Part shown: one piece after another, positions 1 through 12,374 of the stretch
Layout of the letters: each line of letters opens with the position of its first letter
Numbering within the stretch: position 1 is the stretch's first letter
DNA from: Sphagnum compactum
Taxonomy: Eukaryota; Bryophyta; Sphagnopsida; Sphagnales
DNA length: 64,000 nucleotides
Direction: 5' to 3'
Assembly: GCA_965153455.1 (NCBI GenBank)
Contig: OZ234498.1
Coordinates: 15,748,001 to 15,812,000 of the forward strand
Notes under the pieces: model-generated
Seen by the model: the letters and a program-made list of their open reading frames with translations, nothing else
Told to the model about the DNA's origin: nothing
The model's database searches: none
Position numbers and translations under genes: made by a program

Positions 1-1040
1 TGCATGAGCTCAGCAAGAGTGCTAATGTGGGTGAGGGACAGGACTAAACAAAAGCATTCCCTAACTTTCTGTGTATTTGGACAAACAAGAAGCAAGTGCT
101 CTTCATCCTCAACCTTCCGCAAATCGCAGCCTCAACAAAGCCTCTCTGCTTATGGCATGCCCTTCCACGCACCTAGCATTACCTCAAGCTGCGTGTTGCC
201 ACACCAAAATTGGGCCAGAGCTTTCCGTAGCTGAACATAGCTGATGTCACACAAGTAGCTTTCGCTCTTGTACAACATACCCTTGAAACGCAAGTATCTT
301 GTCTGCACGTTGGTCCGATCTCGTGGTTGGTAAAGAGCTTTTCAATGTAAGCCAGCCGCATATTATCCTTCACCCTTTTTACACTCAATATTGTGTGGGG
401 AAAACCTGGAGGGGGTGGGGCCCCAACCTCCTGGTTGATCGGGCCTCATGTCGTAGATCTAGCACCAACCGGCTGCACTAGTTATGGCGCGGCCAACTTA
501 GCCATCTAAACTCCCACCCTTACATTGTGCGCGCTGCACCAAAGTACTTGGTTCTCCGCCCAACCTCTCACCCCTGCTAGATGGGTCGGATGTATGTGCG
601 GTGTCCCAGGGGCCATTCCTAGCGGCAGTTGAGCAATCTTCGCCTGGAGCACACGGGTCGTTGCAAGCTTAGGTGCCATTTCCATCGACAATTGAACCGA
701 AGGCAGATTCTTGAGTAGCAATTTTTTCACGAATCTAGCCCAACATTTCTTTCCCGCAACAAGCATAGCGAGCTGGGCTTCCCATGCTTTTCCCAAGATG
801 CGGTCTTTAGTGACCGTGCTCACACGGTTATAATACAATAGCTCTTGTCCCTATGCAAAATGTTCAAAGGAAAATTTGCCAAATTTTGCCAGCACGATGG
901 ACGTACTAGTTGTTTTTCGCACCGCGAGCAGGGACTTGAGGAACCCTCAATACACTACTCCAATAGCCTCTATTTTCTTGGAGCCCACCCAAACCTCACA
1001 GGCATAGTTTGTTGTGGAACGCACCAACGTGTTGAAGAGG

Positions 1041-2252
1041 TCATAGCGTAACTGGACGTCCATAATACGCAGCTCCGTATCGGCGATTCAATGCGAACAG
1101 TGAACGCCTACTAGCAGTTGTTAGATGTTCCATTGCACTGTCTAGGTTCGGGGTGGTCTCGAGCAGGATCTCCAAGTATTTGAAGGTCTGCACACGCTCA
1201 ATAACATCACCTTCGAACACAAATTCTTGACATGGGTCAGCAGAATTGAACACCATGATTTTTGTTTTTTTCACGTTCACTGTAAGTCCACGTTCAACAC
1301 AAAACTATTGGAGCGCGTTTAAATGTTGCTGCAGTCCCACCTCTGACTCCGACAATAGAGCAAGGTCATCTGCAAAAAGCAATAGCCATACGTGCACATC
1401 TGCTAGGGCCGGTGCATCACATTCTCTGCCGTCCAAGCGCCCCTCCAGGGCATCCAAATATAGCCCAAATAGTAGGGGGCTGAGAGGGCAACCTTGCTTC
1501 ACACCTTACTGGCACTTGAAACTGGAGGTGACACCCTCGCTTGGGTGGTTGATGCGTACAATATCCTTAGCATACATCGCTTGCAGGCATCGCAAGAAAC
1601 ATCCTTCCACCCTGAGGCAAGCCAACACCTCCCACAACACTTCACACGGCACAGTATCGAACGCCTTTTTGAAGTCCACAAAGCAACAATAGAGTGGCTT
1701 CTTTTTTGCCTTGCTCTGTTTTATCAAAGTTCGCAGTATGAAGAATTGGTCAATAATGCGGTAATTTTTGCGAAACCCAGCTTGACCCTTAGCACGCAGC
1801 CCATGTTGTTCAACCCACTTGCTCAACCTTTTGTCAAGGATCATAGCGAACAGCTTTGCTAGGATAGGCCCAACAGTTATCCCCCTATAGTTGTCAAATT
1901 CGGAGGCATTACCCCCTTTAAAGAGCGCGTGGACCACCCCAGTGGAAAGGGCTTCTGGAAAGCCTTCCGCCAAAAAGCAATTGAACGCTGTCAATAATGG
2001 CATGTGTAGCAGCTCTCCCACATCCAAAATGAACTTAACTTTCATACCATCCAAACGAGCAGCCTTATTCCTTTGTAGTTTTTTCAGCGCTTGAAGCAAC
2101 TTAACATGTGTGATATCTGTGTTCAGGGTGTGGCTAGGTGTAGGTTCTGTCACCTGGCCTGAGTGATCAATTCGCAGTCGTATGGGTGGCGAAGACTGGC
2201 CAACTAGCCCGCAAAAACCTTCCAAAAGCGTAACTGCATTAATTTTGTCCAC
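1041..2252 (-). pseudogene. LINE reverse transcriptase, interrupted by nonsense codons
   Basis: The minus-strand translation shows reverse transcriptase motifs in order: the AGFRKNYRIIDQ region, the palm motif CCFVDFKKAFDTV with its catalytic Asp, then KQGCPLSPLLF, the catalytic FADDLALL box, and a KTKIMVF motif followed by FKYLEILL. An in-frame TAA just before KQGCPLS (1506-1508) and an in-frame TAG just after the FADD segment (1305-1307) interrupt one reading frame, so the enzyme is inactive while motif order is intact. The first nonsense codon stands where related proteins have Gln, so a C-to-T change explains it. This suggests a methylated, decaying copy. Host-gene function is unlikely. 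Confidence 0.9.
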
Positions 2253-3118
2253 AACGGGTGCCCTTGGCTAGTACTTTCTCCAGAACGAGAGTGCATCCAC
2301 TTCGGCAAGCGTACACATATGTTGAGCTCTTGCAGTTTCCCAGAAAATTCTTTTCCTTTTTAATAAATTTTAAGTTTACTTTCTAGATGTTTAGCGACGT
2401 GCGAATCGGTGTTGGCTTTCAGCCAAAGCCTTAGCTCACGCTTCGCTATACGGCAGTCAGTGTCAAACCAGGGTTTATGGCAGTGTCTCTCTTTAAAGTT
2501 TCCTCCCGAAGGCTTGTTGCCAAAAGTAGATTCTACTGCAGCACCCACGCACTACTATAATAGGTCAGCTAACCTGTCTGCTCCCGGATGCCCAATTGAG
2601 TCAACAACCCACAGGTTTCCAAAACTCGATGTTAGGGCAAGCTAATACTCTTCAGCTTTTGATTTATCATATTTGAACCTAGATAAGAATTTTTTTGTTA
2701 CAACTGTATGTTGTGGTTCAACAAAGCTACAATCGATGTTCAACCGTAGGCATAACAGCATGTGGTCAGAGTCTCCCCCCATCGTGCAATAGCGGGTGTC
2801 GTCTGTTATCACCTCGAGGTGTGTAACAACTTGCCAATTACAGGTGAGCCAACAATATAATCGACAGTGCTACGCCCCCCATTTGCCAAACAAGTGGACT
2901 CCTCTAATTCGTCACGAGGTGTCCGGCCATTGAGGATGAGCAACCCAACGTCACAACATAGGTCTAGGAGCTCGCGGCCTCAACCGTGAACACTGGCGTC
3001 GCGGTTCTGTCGCTTCGCCACAACACTTGGTTGCTTAGTCTCAACGAGCTCAGGCGCCTATAATAGTTCACAAAAGTCGCTAGTGTCAATGGTATCTAGT
3101 AACGCTACAGTACGCGCA

Positions 3119-3448
3119 TTAAAATCCCCTCCCAATAGTACTATGCCCCCCTAGAGTTTGAACTTCAGCAATATCTGCTGCCAGGTTTTGGAACAAGGAT
3201 TCGTTCTCGTGTTTGGAGCCAACATGGGCAGCATACACCACGCAGATAAACAAATCAGGGGCAACACCCTTGCTGATCCGTAGCCATAAATAAGAATCGT
3301 GGCTTCCTTCCTTCCACTGTGATAGGTTTGGGCTGAGGTGGCTGCGAAAGTAAGCAGCAACCCCCCCGCTATGTTTTATCGCTTTTGTTCTTCCCGGCCG
3401 CACTGTGCGCGTTACCGCAAATGAGTCAAGCCCTTCAACGTGTGGCAA
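3119..3448 (-). pseudogene. LINE apurinic endonuclease-like domain fragment
   Basis: The minus-strand reading contains a GGVAAYFRSHLS segment followed by LWLRISKG and LFICVVYAAH, the pattern of the central part of the endonuclease/exonuclease/phosphatase domain in plant LINEs. The final strand that would carry the catalytic Asp/His lies further downstream, in a part broken by shifts (about 3100-2800). It sits between the ORF1-like part and the RT, the normal LINE position. The fragment is too broken to be active. Confidence 0.7.
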
Positions 3449-3888
3449 ATGTTGGCTTGTGAAATGCTAGGTTTCGGTTAATAAGACAAGGTTAGCATCC
3501 TGAAATAATTCTAGTATTTGCACCCCCATTTCCAGTTTACTACACCACCCCCGTGCATGTTCCATAATACCATCCATAGGTCTCTCTAGTCCCTGTTCCC
3601 CTAGATAGAGGAAGGCGAGCAAATTCGAGTGCCGTTGATGAAAAGCTCAGCTATGCGCCAGAAGGCGCGCTTCCCTGCCGCCTTGACCTCCTTGAACAGT
3701 GGCCACAGCTCCGACTTGAACACCTACTGCGCGGGTGTGAGGTCCTCATCTAGGCCTAGCTTGGTCCCCACCAAGCTTTTGCGCCCTTACAATGCGGCCT
3801 GGCGGTCTTTGCTCATTGCGAATTTGAGCAGCACTGTACCAGGGCACGCGCCAACTGCCGAGGTGGAGGCTCGCACGATCATAAGCAG

Positions 3889-4467
3889 CTATCGCGTGGC
3901 GACGACAACCTTGGCGCGCAACCTCATTTGCCCTTGTAACAACTTTGTGTTGAGCCGTTGCACCAGCTCCTTCTCAGTCTTCAGCTCCTTGGCCTCAAAG
4001 CCCGTGAGGCGCAAGTCGAACTTGCGCTCCTCCTGTTTGGGTGTGTCGACCAAGGTCTCCACAGCCCGGCTAACCACTTGGCGCACGTTCTTAGCCATCA
4101 CTATGGTCCACTTGGGCTCCTCTACAGAAGCAACCTTGGTTGTGATAACTGCGGCCACCTCACACTCCATTAGCTGGTTGACCGCAAGGTTGCCAGCGGC
4201 CGCAAGAGACGCAATGTTCTTGATGGCCGCCTCCATCTTGGACAATCGCGCGTCAACAGGTGAGCTGTCGGTCTTGAGGCCCATGATTAGCCAGTGCCCG
4301 GCCAGGGCTACCTGGTAGACCGCCAGGGGTGCATTGTCTAGAACGTTGAGCCCGACGTTGTTGCAGTGCGTCTTGGCAATGTCCTTCTTCAACGTGAAAA
4401 TGTCTGATGCTATAGTGAAAGGACACAACAGCGGTGTGGCATCGAGTGCCATCGCAGAGTTTTTCAA
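3889..4467 (-). pseudogene. LINE ORF1-like N-terminal protein fragment
   Basis: A 192-residue minus-strand reading frame begins MKNSAMALDATP and contains LRLTGFEAKELKTEKELVQ followed by LLQGQMRLRAKVVVATR. This arrangement is typical of the nucleic-acid-binding leader protein of LINEs, in which an RRM-like fold follows a helical region. The reading breaks at 3889, but similar sequence continues in another frame toward 3650, with segments resembling an arginine-rich KSELWPLFKEAKAAGKRAFWR-type helix. I assign it to the same element by strand, spacing and order; the family name is inference. Confidence 0.6.
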
Positions 4468-6734
4468 ATCTTAAACCCTAAACCAGTGTTTATTTTTTAA
4501 AAAAGGACTTGAGAAGTCAAAAAACACATGGGTTTTAGCCATTAAAAAATTTTAAAATTTGGTATAGGAGAAGGGCTTGTGGTCAGAAGATCCCAATACA
4601 ACCTAGTTGGTACATTGTTGAAAACATGTTTCTTTAAGTAGGTAAGTGAGCTAAAAATACAAAGGGAAAACTCCAGGCAATGTTTTACGATTTAGAGAAG
4701 TGAAAGAGAAGAAATGAAAGCAGGATTAGGGTTTTAAGAAGAGAAGAGGTCTAAGGTCTAAAGAAAAGAAGAGAAGAGCTTTGGAGAAGAGAAGAGATGA
4801 GGTTTAGGGTTCAAGGACGAGAAGAGAAACAAAAGAGAACAGAAGAGAAGAGGTTTAGGGTTTAAAGAATAGAAGAAAAGAAAAGAGAGAAAGAGTCCAG
4901 AATTACGTCCCTCCCCCACCCTCTCAAAAAAAAATTTAAAAAATAAAATAAATAAAAATAGAGGGCGTCATAAGTCAAAAACCAAGAACCTGGAACTATC
5001 CTTGCTAGCGTTTGTGCTTGGCCCAGGATGGTTGCAGGGAGGACAATGGTGATGGCGGGCCCGACCTCTTTCAACCTCGGGTGAATGAACGCGGGGTTGG
5101 GGCTGCTCTGCTACTGCCGCTCCTGCTGCTGCAACGTAATGTGATTTAGCGTCTTGTGTTGTCGGTCGTTTTCGTTGTCGCACAGGTCCCAAATTTCTTG
5201 CGAAGTTTTCTCGCGCATCGATCAGCTTGAAGACCATTTCAGACCTTTTTCTAATGCCGACCTCAATTCCTCATAAACAAACCTAAAATCTACAAAATTT
5301 GCAGAACTATTGTGTGTGTGTGTGAATTTGCAGAACTATTGTGTGTGTGTGTGTGTGAGGTCTTGCTTGCTTCTCCAGTGCCGCCGATTCTTCTTCTTCC
5401 TCTTCTTCTTGTCAAAGGCCTTGGTGAAGTTCAACTCCCTCATTCCTTCCTTCCCCTTCCTTTTCTTTTCTTTTCTTTTCTTTTCTTCCCTTCTTTTACC
5501 TTCCTTCCAAGCTCCTAGGCTGTAGCAGCAGCAGACACGCTGTAGCAAGAAGCTTGAAGCAATGGCGCCCTGACCCTGATTGCTCCGTCTCTTGCTTCCT
5601 TCCCTTGCTTGAGGCCGGATCTGCCATTTTACGTATCAAGAATCAACTGGTCCTTGAGAGACGGCTCCATTGAGGAATATGTCAACATTCCAGATCGAAA
5701 GACCGACAAGATATGCCTTGCTTGCTGTTCTTTCTTGTCATCATTCCTCCGGCATGCATTCATTTCACTCCTCAAGGAAAGCCTTTGCAAGCAGGCGGGC
5801 AATCATGCAAGCAGGCAATCATGCAGACACCTCAAACCAAGAGCCAAAAAAAAAAGGGCAAGTCCAAAAGGACAATCGTAGAGTTTTCAAGACAATTTAA
5901 ATGGACATTGTGTGGGTTGGAGTGAATGGATTGTAGTCGACAAGTAAGATTCAACCACTTCACCAAAGCTTAGGGTTATGCATTCTAATAATAAATAACC
6001 ATCATCAAAGTCAACCCAATTGACAATGGCCATTCCTCGTAATGGAAGGCCCTAATACCTATCTTTTCTTAGCAACCATTCCTATTGGTGAAAGGCACTT
6101 TCTTTTTTTATTTTTCATTTGATAGCCTTGTTTTTTTTTTTTTTGAAAACTTTCAATGGGACAAGCATTTTTTTCCATTTTTCATTCTTTTTTGGATAGA
6201 CAAGTTGTGTTTTTTTTTTAAAATTTAAAATTTATTTATTTTAATTTTTTAAAATATTTTATTCGGGCCTTTCATTTGCTTTGTAACATGTGTAAAAACC
6301 AACCTTGTGCTTGCACATTACTTGGACACTTTTTAATTTGAAAAAAAATTGTTGTTGGGTAGGAAATTTTGAGTAAGGGTCAAATTTGGAATTGAAGATC
6401 TTAATTTAATCATAAGAAGGTGTATTTATAATATGTAGAAATAACCCATAAATTTGTTTTGGGGTTTTAGGTTTTGACCGACCATGGTAAGCACCAAGTA
6501 TAGGTGCTGATTGACCGCCAGGGTGATACCCGGAGGGTAGGAAAAACGAAATCCCTATACCCTCCCAACCCTGGGAGCTGCCCTCGTATCGGGGACCCGT
6601 CCCCCCACCCTTCAAAACGCAGGGCGAGGTGACTGGCGAAGACTGAAAAACCTAAGGCTGTGCACTGAAACCCTAGTACCTAAGAGTGAAGGAGACGGTT
6701 TCAGAACTGCAGTGCTCGCCGTCGTCGACCCACC
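4468..6734. other. Gene-free spacer with GAAGAG/telomere-type repeats and microsatellites
   Basis: No supported gene. At 4680-4880 purine-rich GAAGAGAAGAG runs alternate with GGTTTAGGGTT telomere-type motifs. At 5308-5360 there is a TG microsatellite, and at 5456-5486 a (TTTTC)n run. A short minus-strand reading at 5237-4968 starts MVFKLIDARENFARNLG; I do not recognise it and see no neighbouring exons. From about 6050 to 6400 the DNA is strongly AT-rich. The last 130 bases lead to the TFB4 start codon and presumably hold its 5' UTR and core promoter. Confidence 0.6.
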
Positions 6735-9700
6735 ATGTCTTCGGCGATGTCCACTCCTCGCTCTGGTACGCTTTCCACTCTCCCGATTTGTTGCAAATCT
6801 TCCCAGCTTTACTGAAATTTGTGGTGGCCCCAAAGAAGGGAAAAAAAAAGGCTTTGCTTAAATCAATTGAAAGGCCGTGACATTTGTGGGTCCTTCGGCT
6901 TTGTGTTTGGTTTGAGGAAATGTGGGAGTGAAAACTTGGGGAGAGATTTTGTGTCGGCTGGGGGGATGTGTGCGCAGATGATGTGAGTGCGGTTGTGATA
7001 TTGCTTGATGTTAATCCCTACTTTTGGGGTACAAAAACCAGCACCAGTTTCACTTTCGAGCAATTTTTCCAGCATGTAAAGTTCTCTCTTTCCTTTCTTA
7101 CCGCAGTTTCATTGGAAACTTCTGACGAGATTTTTTGTGATTCTGAATTGAAGAGGAAGGCATTGCGTGCTGGTTTGAGTGATTTCACTAATCAACTCGA
7201 CACTTTTACATTCTAGGGCAAATCCAGGACTGACCATCCCCTCCCCGCCCCTTGTCTAGAGGCAAAAGAAGTTGGATCAAAGTATATTCTAGCTTTCAGC
7301 GAAAAACATTTTTCCTGAGATGACCGCTGGTTGCACAGAGTGCAAGATTTGAAGAATTCAAGGTTCTAGGGTTTAGAGTTTTAGGGTTTGAAGCTGTTTA
7401 AGCCATGCCCCCTTGTGTAGAGGCAAAGAATTTGGACCAAAGTTTTGTATATTCTAGCTTTCAGTGGAAAAAAAGTTTGTCCTGAGATGCTCACCTGGTT
7501 ACATGGAGTGCAAGATTTGAAGAATTGAAGGTTTTAGGGTTTTGGTTGTTTAAGACTGAATCACATTTTTCCTTTCAGAGTGCCTGGGAACCCTAAGATC
7601 ATTGAAGCAGTGTCATTGACATGGCTCAGAGTTGTAGGGCAGAAAATTGTCCCTCAAGAGAGAAATCTTTTATCTGAAAAACTGTTTGTCCTGCAATGCT
7701 CACCCAGTTACACAGAATGCAAGAGTCAAAGAATTGAAGGTTTTCAGGTTTCAGGGTTTCAGGATTTAAGGTTGTTTTAAGACTGAATCACATCTTTGCT
7801 TTCAGAGTGTCTGGAAACCCTAAGGTCATTGAAGCGGTGTGACTGGCATGGTTCAGAGTTTTAGGGCAGAAATTTTTTCCTCAAGTGAGAAATCGTTGAT
7901 CAAGGTATTAATTGTTATGTGCAATGCATTCCTTTGATTCAAAGCTTCGTTTTGTAATGTAGCAGGTTCTTGTATTCATCAATTGTATCCTGTTGCTCAG
8001 TCATCTCAACCAAGTTACGGTGATTGCCATGGGCGCAAGTGCATGGTATATAAGCCTGGATCTCTAATGTTTCACTCATGCTTTAGTCACTGAACAATAT
8101 TCCTCTTTAATTTCTACCCCCAAAACCTATGAACTCATGCTGGAAGGTGGGTGGGTTGCAATAGTATGAATCTGGCTTACTTGCTGTTTGATTGCTGTTG
8201 TGGTGGGTTTCAGCACATTTTTGTATGACTCAGCAGCAAGTGACGGTACTGCAAGTGGGCGATCAAAACGGGACAAACAGCCTGAATCTCGATCAACTAC
8301 AATTACTCAGAAATTGCAAGAGTTTGTGAAGAAGGATGAGGCGGCTGAAACAAAGCTGGGACCTGTGGAGAACCAGTTCTCAAACCTGTCTGGGTCCCTT
8401 TCCATGGCACTTTGCTGTATCCAATGCTAGCATTGTTCTTGTCATAATAGAAGGGCTCCCTAGAGGTCTGGAAGCTTTGTTTTTAAGCTCTCTGAAATGC
8501 ACCACCCTGTGACAGCAATTGGTCTTGGAAGTAGATTTTTTTGGTTGAATTTTTTTCTAGATTGAGTTTCTGTCCATCCCAGCAGAGGGAGGAGGGTCTG
8601 AGGTTCAAGGTTCAGAAATCAGGTTCACTATATGTAATTGCACTTCAAATTTTTATTTATCACTGTTGGCAGTTTAAGCAGAAGCTTTTATGTGGTCAAT
8701 ACATTGAGACCTTTTCCATCATGTTGTTGATATGAGGGGCTTCAGTTTGCTCTGGTCTTCCTGTTGGTTTCTCCTCCGTATGAGTCTTTTGCTTGACTCC
8801 CAATTTGTTTCAGACATTCAGAGAATTTTGAGAAAGCCTACTGCGCCCCCTCAACCTCGGGTGAGTTGATGTATGTGGATCCCTCACTCGATCCTTGCTG
8901 TGAGAACAGAGCATTTGAAGTGCTGTTGAAATATTCTCGGGAACTGTTCTTTGGGCTTTTGTGAGGCAATTTACTTGTCATCTTTTCATTCTTTAGTAAT
9001 TTCAAATTTGCTTCAAAAGTCATCATTTCTTCTCCTGCTCCTTCTCGTTTTTTACAAACAGGGTCTGTTTGCTATGGCCAAACTTGAGCATTGAATCAAA
9101 AGAACCTAACCCAGTGCAGTTTTAACAGATTCTGTGTGTGCAAGGCTTCCCTGATGCTCCTCAACAGTAAGTGAATGATCAAGACCTTTCCTTGGAAGGT
9201 GTTTCTCTGCTGAACCTGATTTGGTGGTGTCTGCCAACACACAGGGCTGAGTTGATGATTTTCCATTCACTGTGTGCGTGTATGCTTAGCTGTATATTAG
9301 TTTTCTGATTTGTTGGTTGTTTTATGTTGCTGTTTTGGCAGGTACATTGCTGTAATGAACTCCATTTTTTCTGCCCAGCGGTGCTCAGTAAGTATCTTCT
9401 TGTCCATTCCATGTGGAAAGTTATCAAGGACACATGAATGATGAAAACTTACCAGGCTTGAAGTCAGCTCTAATCCCTTTTTTGAAACCACCAATCTGTC
9501 TTTGCACCCTTAGGGTGACTGCATGCCTTAACACTCAAGCTCTAATAAAGGAGATGTTCTCTCACAATGGGGATTGTACTCAGCATTTCTATAGTCTTTC
9601 TCTGTGCCTAATGTGTTAATGTTCAAAGGACTGCAGGTTCCGATTGATGCCTGTATTGTTGGAAGCCAGCACTCAGCTTTTCTGCAGCAGGTATGGATGG

Positions 9701-10857
9701 ACACATCATATCTGGACTGAGCTAAACATTTTCACTGTACTGAAAGTATCGGCATACTGTGTTGTACTGACTAGGATTTCGAATTTCATGGATATTGCAT
9801 TTCTTTTCCTAAACTCGTCAGGTTACTTTCACCTACTTACTGTTGGGTGGTAAACTCTCTTGACTATGCTTTGGTGGGCCAGGCTTCCCATATAACAGGT
9901 GGGATTTATATGAAGCCTCCTCAACCAGAAGGTCTCTTTCAGTATCTGACGGTAGGGCATATGCAGGCCTTTGTGCTCAGTATTAAGTTCTATTGATATT
10001 CTAAATGCAGATCTTTTTTAGCACATTCAGCAATTTTTAGTTTGATGGGTTCTTTTGCCAAAAGAGCAGAACGTAATGTGGGAAGGGTGCAGATGGTGTT
10101 TGCAACAGATCTCTATTCTCGTCAGTTCTTACAGCTTCCACGGTCAGCTGGTGTTGATTTTCGAGCTTCGTAAGCTTCCCTTTCCTTTCTGTCCATGTAG
10201 GGAAATCAGATTAACCTTTCTTGAGTTGCTGGACTGCCCAACCTGGTATATTCTACGATTTGGGTTGTGTTTGCTACAGTTCCTCTGGTTTAGAGAGTAT
10301 TGCTCAGGCATGTGCATTTGGGCTTTCAGGTTTGCCATTTGCTGTCAGGGGTTTTGAGAGTGAGCGATTCTAATGTGCTTATGTTTTGCTACAATATTGT
10401 TAGTTTTGCTTTGCTTTTTGGATTTGTTCCATAAGCTTTTTCAGGTTTAAGAGTGTGCAGGCACAGGGTTTTCTGGTTTCTGTTGACAGGTTTCGGTCAT
10501 GTCATTCTCACAGAAGGACTCTCATTCAGTCTGTAGGTCTGTTGTTGACACTAATTTGTTCCTTTGATTCAGCGAGAGATATTGAGAACATCTCAGGGAT
10601 ATGCTCAGCCCATTTTGCAAAATTGTTGTCTTGTGGGAAGACAGGTGCTTTTGTCACAAGAGGACAATTGACATGGGCTTTGTTTGCTCAGTATGTCTCT
10701 CAATTTTCTGCAAGCATCACAAAGCATGCTCTACTTGCGGGTACGCAATTTCTTTCTGCCATCTTTGTGATTAGTTTGTGGAAGTCATCACACTTCAAGA
10801 ACTCTAGCTCCCAAGACAGACTTTTTGCTCCCAGATGAAACTTTGGTTGGGAAGTGA
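6735..10857 (+). CDS. TFB4: TFIIH core subunit TFB4 / p34 (GTF2H3)
   Basis: Non-enzymatic subunit of the TFIIH core, which opens DNA in transcription initiation and nucleotide excision repair. Twelve exons join in phase: 6735-6765, 6978-7075, 7966-8045, 8214-8416, 8814-8860, 9129-9166, 9342-9387, 9637-9690, 9883-9951, 10093-10169, 10645-10740 and 10800-10857, giving 298 residues, close to the family's ~300. Visible parts are the start of the vWA-like domain (DDVSAVVILLDVNPYFWG), LSGSLSMALCYIQR, YIAVMNSIFSAQR and ITGGIYMKPPQPEGLFQYL. A C-terminal zinc cluster (residues about 249-279) begins CFCHKRTIDMGFVCSVC and ends CSTCG. The start codon lies in a good context (CCACCATG). The last exon (10800-10857) is less certain, because the tail after CSTCG is poorly conserved and other acceptors exist. 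Intron 2 carries tandem repeats. Confidence 0.93.
7260..7890 (+). repeat. Tandem duplications inside TFB4 intron 2
   Basis: Related blocks of about 150-220 bp recur in the intron. Each holds a TTCTAGCTTTCAG-like or TTTGTCCTGAGATG segment, a ...GTTACACAGAATGCAAGA segment, a GAATTGAAGGTTTTAGGG segment, and in two copies a TTTCAGAGTGCCTGGGAACC segment. The best pair is about 7480-7670 and 7680-7890. The blocks include several acceptor-like TTTCAG sites that are not used in the reconstructed transcript. Confidence 0.75.
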
Positions 10858-12374
10858 CAGGCATCAAACAAAAGGGCCTTACAATCTGGATCTCAATGGG
10901 AAGTTGCCAATTTGAAGAGTATATTGATATTTTCTGACACAACTTGCACTAATGCCTTAATTCAGGCCAACTTAGATAGGATACAACTTTAGATTGTGCT
11001 AATCTACTATACAATACAGAATGACTTGCAAGGCTTAGGGTTTACGGTCTCTGTAAGGTTTGCCGTGACATCACTCTTCTGCACCCTGCTTGTTTTGTGG
11101 CAGAGCAAATTTCAATGTTAAGAAAGGAGGTCAAAAGAGAAAACACCCCTCAAGCTGACACTTGTTGATTTGGGTTGACCCAGAAGGAGGGTATGATTCA
11201 TTTCTACCCCTGGATTTCAAGGTGTAGACTGCAGACTGCTGAGATATCAAATGTCAGAAGAGAAGTGTATATAGCTGAATGCTTGTGAGGTACAATGAAT
11301 CTTGAAAATAAGCATGTTTTCAGTGAAACTCCATTGTGAAAGAAATAGTCCAAGCAGTTGAGTATCCACCGAAAGGGTTTGGTTGTGATTACTCAGGAGC
11401 TTAGATTTCATTTTGCAGCACAACCACTGGCATGTTACAGAACAGCATTAACAAATTCTGGAGCATCATCAAGTCATGTTTAGTATAGACTACTTTTTAG
11501 CAGTCTTCAAAGCAATTTTGTAGTGACAGTGCAGACCGTCTTGGAAGCTTTGGATATGATGAGTTACGGGTGGGTTCTTACATACTGTTGCAAAAAAACC
11601 GTGTCATTGAGTTCATCATTAATGAAATATCTGAAATGGATGTACTATAAATGCCATTTTCATACATGGAGAGAGCAATTATGATGTTTTCATACAGAAG
11701 CAGTGTGGGTATAGAAAGATAGGCCCAATGGGAGCTGTGGGTAGGGTAATCGGTCAGTAATAAAAAATGCAGGTCACGTGTTATTGCTTTTTTAATCACA
11801 AGGGTTAGTTATGGACTTGGAGAGAGGTCCTTGGGCAGACAAAAAAAATAAAAGTCTGAAGTATTAGCCAGCCATTTTTGCAGATAAACGGTGTGAACAA
11901 AACAGTGTTATCATCCAATCTGCCCACACTGCCCCAAAAGAAAAACCAACAATCTGCCCAAAACCCTAATTCTAATAATCTCATTATAGAAGGTAACAGA
12001 GAATGGGAAAAGCCCACGAAGAAGAAGGGTCCTGAATTTTCAGATATTAAATTTTCAGATATTTGCTAGAACAGACAGAAAATAAAAATTAAAATGATCT
12101 GAAGTGTATTTATTTACAGCCCTCTTGTGAGCAAATAAACTGGGTGTGTGAGCAAAAGTGCAGTTCATCCAATTCTGCCCGCACTGCCCGCCTCAAGTAA
12201 CAACACAACAACCTGCCCAAAACCCTAATTGTAACCTAGTTGTAAGGCTGGTCTGTAACCCTAATTCTACTAGCCCTAACTCTAACCCTAATTGGAGAAG
12301 CTCGAAAATGGAGAAGCTGAGGAAGGAGGGGCATTTGTGCGGGTGCGCAGCGGAGAGCGTAAGAGAAGTTGATA
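10858..12374. other. Spacer between TFB4 and IMP4
   Basis: No gene supported. The first few hundred bases are probably the TFB4 3' UTR and flank. The last ~650 bases form the IMP4 promoter region, described separately. Confidence 0.5.
11722..12291 (+). promoter_or_regulatory. IMP4 promoter region with telo-boxes and site II-like elements
   Basis: AAACCCTAA telo-boxes occur at 11961-11969 and 12220-12228, with further AACCCTAA cores at 12257-12264 and 12284-12291. GGCCCA (11722) and AGCCCA (12011) are reverse complements of site II TGGGCY motifs. In angiosperms the telo-box plus site II combination is known from promoters of ribosomal-protein and ribosome-biogenesis genes, and IMP4 is such a gene. 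The motifs are seen directly; regulatory use here is inference. The telo-boxes at 11961 and 12220 lie in a duplicated ~90-bp module. Confidence 0.6.

Larger units (their letters stand above)
1..4467 (-). mobile_element. Degraded LINE-type (non-LTR) retrotransposon, incomplete at left edge
   Basis: Read on the minus strand, the segment has the order of a plant LINE: an ORF1-like domain (4467-3889), an endonuclease fragment (about 3450-2300), a reverse transcriptase (2252 to about 1041) and a downstream region (838 to 1) resembling the C-terminal tail that follows RT in such elements. A Cys-rich segment at about 240-20 may be that tail's terminal zinc-knuckle region. Frames are broken by nonsense codons and small shifts, so the copy is dead. 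No LTRs were seen. The 3' end and any poly(A) tail lie beyond the window start. The interior is clearly less AT-rich than the neighbouring spacer, as expected for a decayed insertion. Confidence 0.85.

Noticed and set aside
10491-10590. A frame reading SCHSHRRTLIQ in TFB4 intron 10, resembling the zinc-cluster exon
   Set aside because: It lacks the later CxxC pairs, while the exon at 10645-10740 gives a complete cluster in phase. Probably chance, or at most a very old duplicate.
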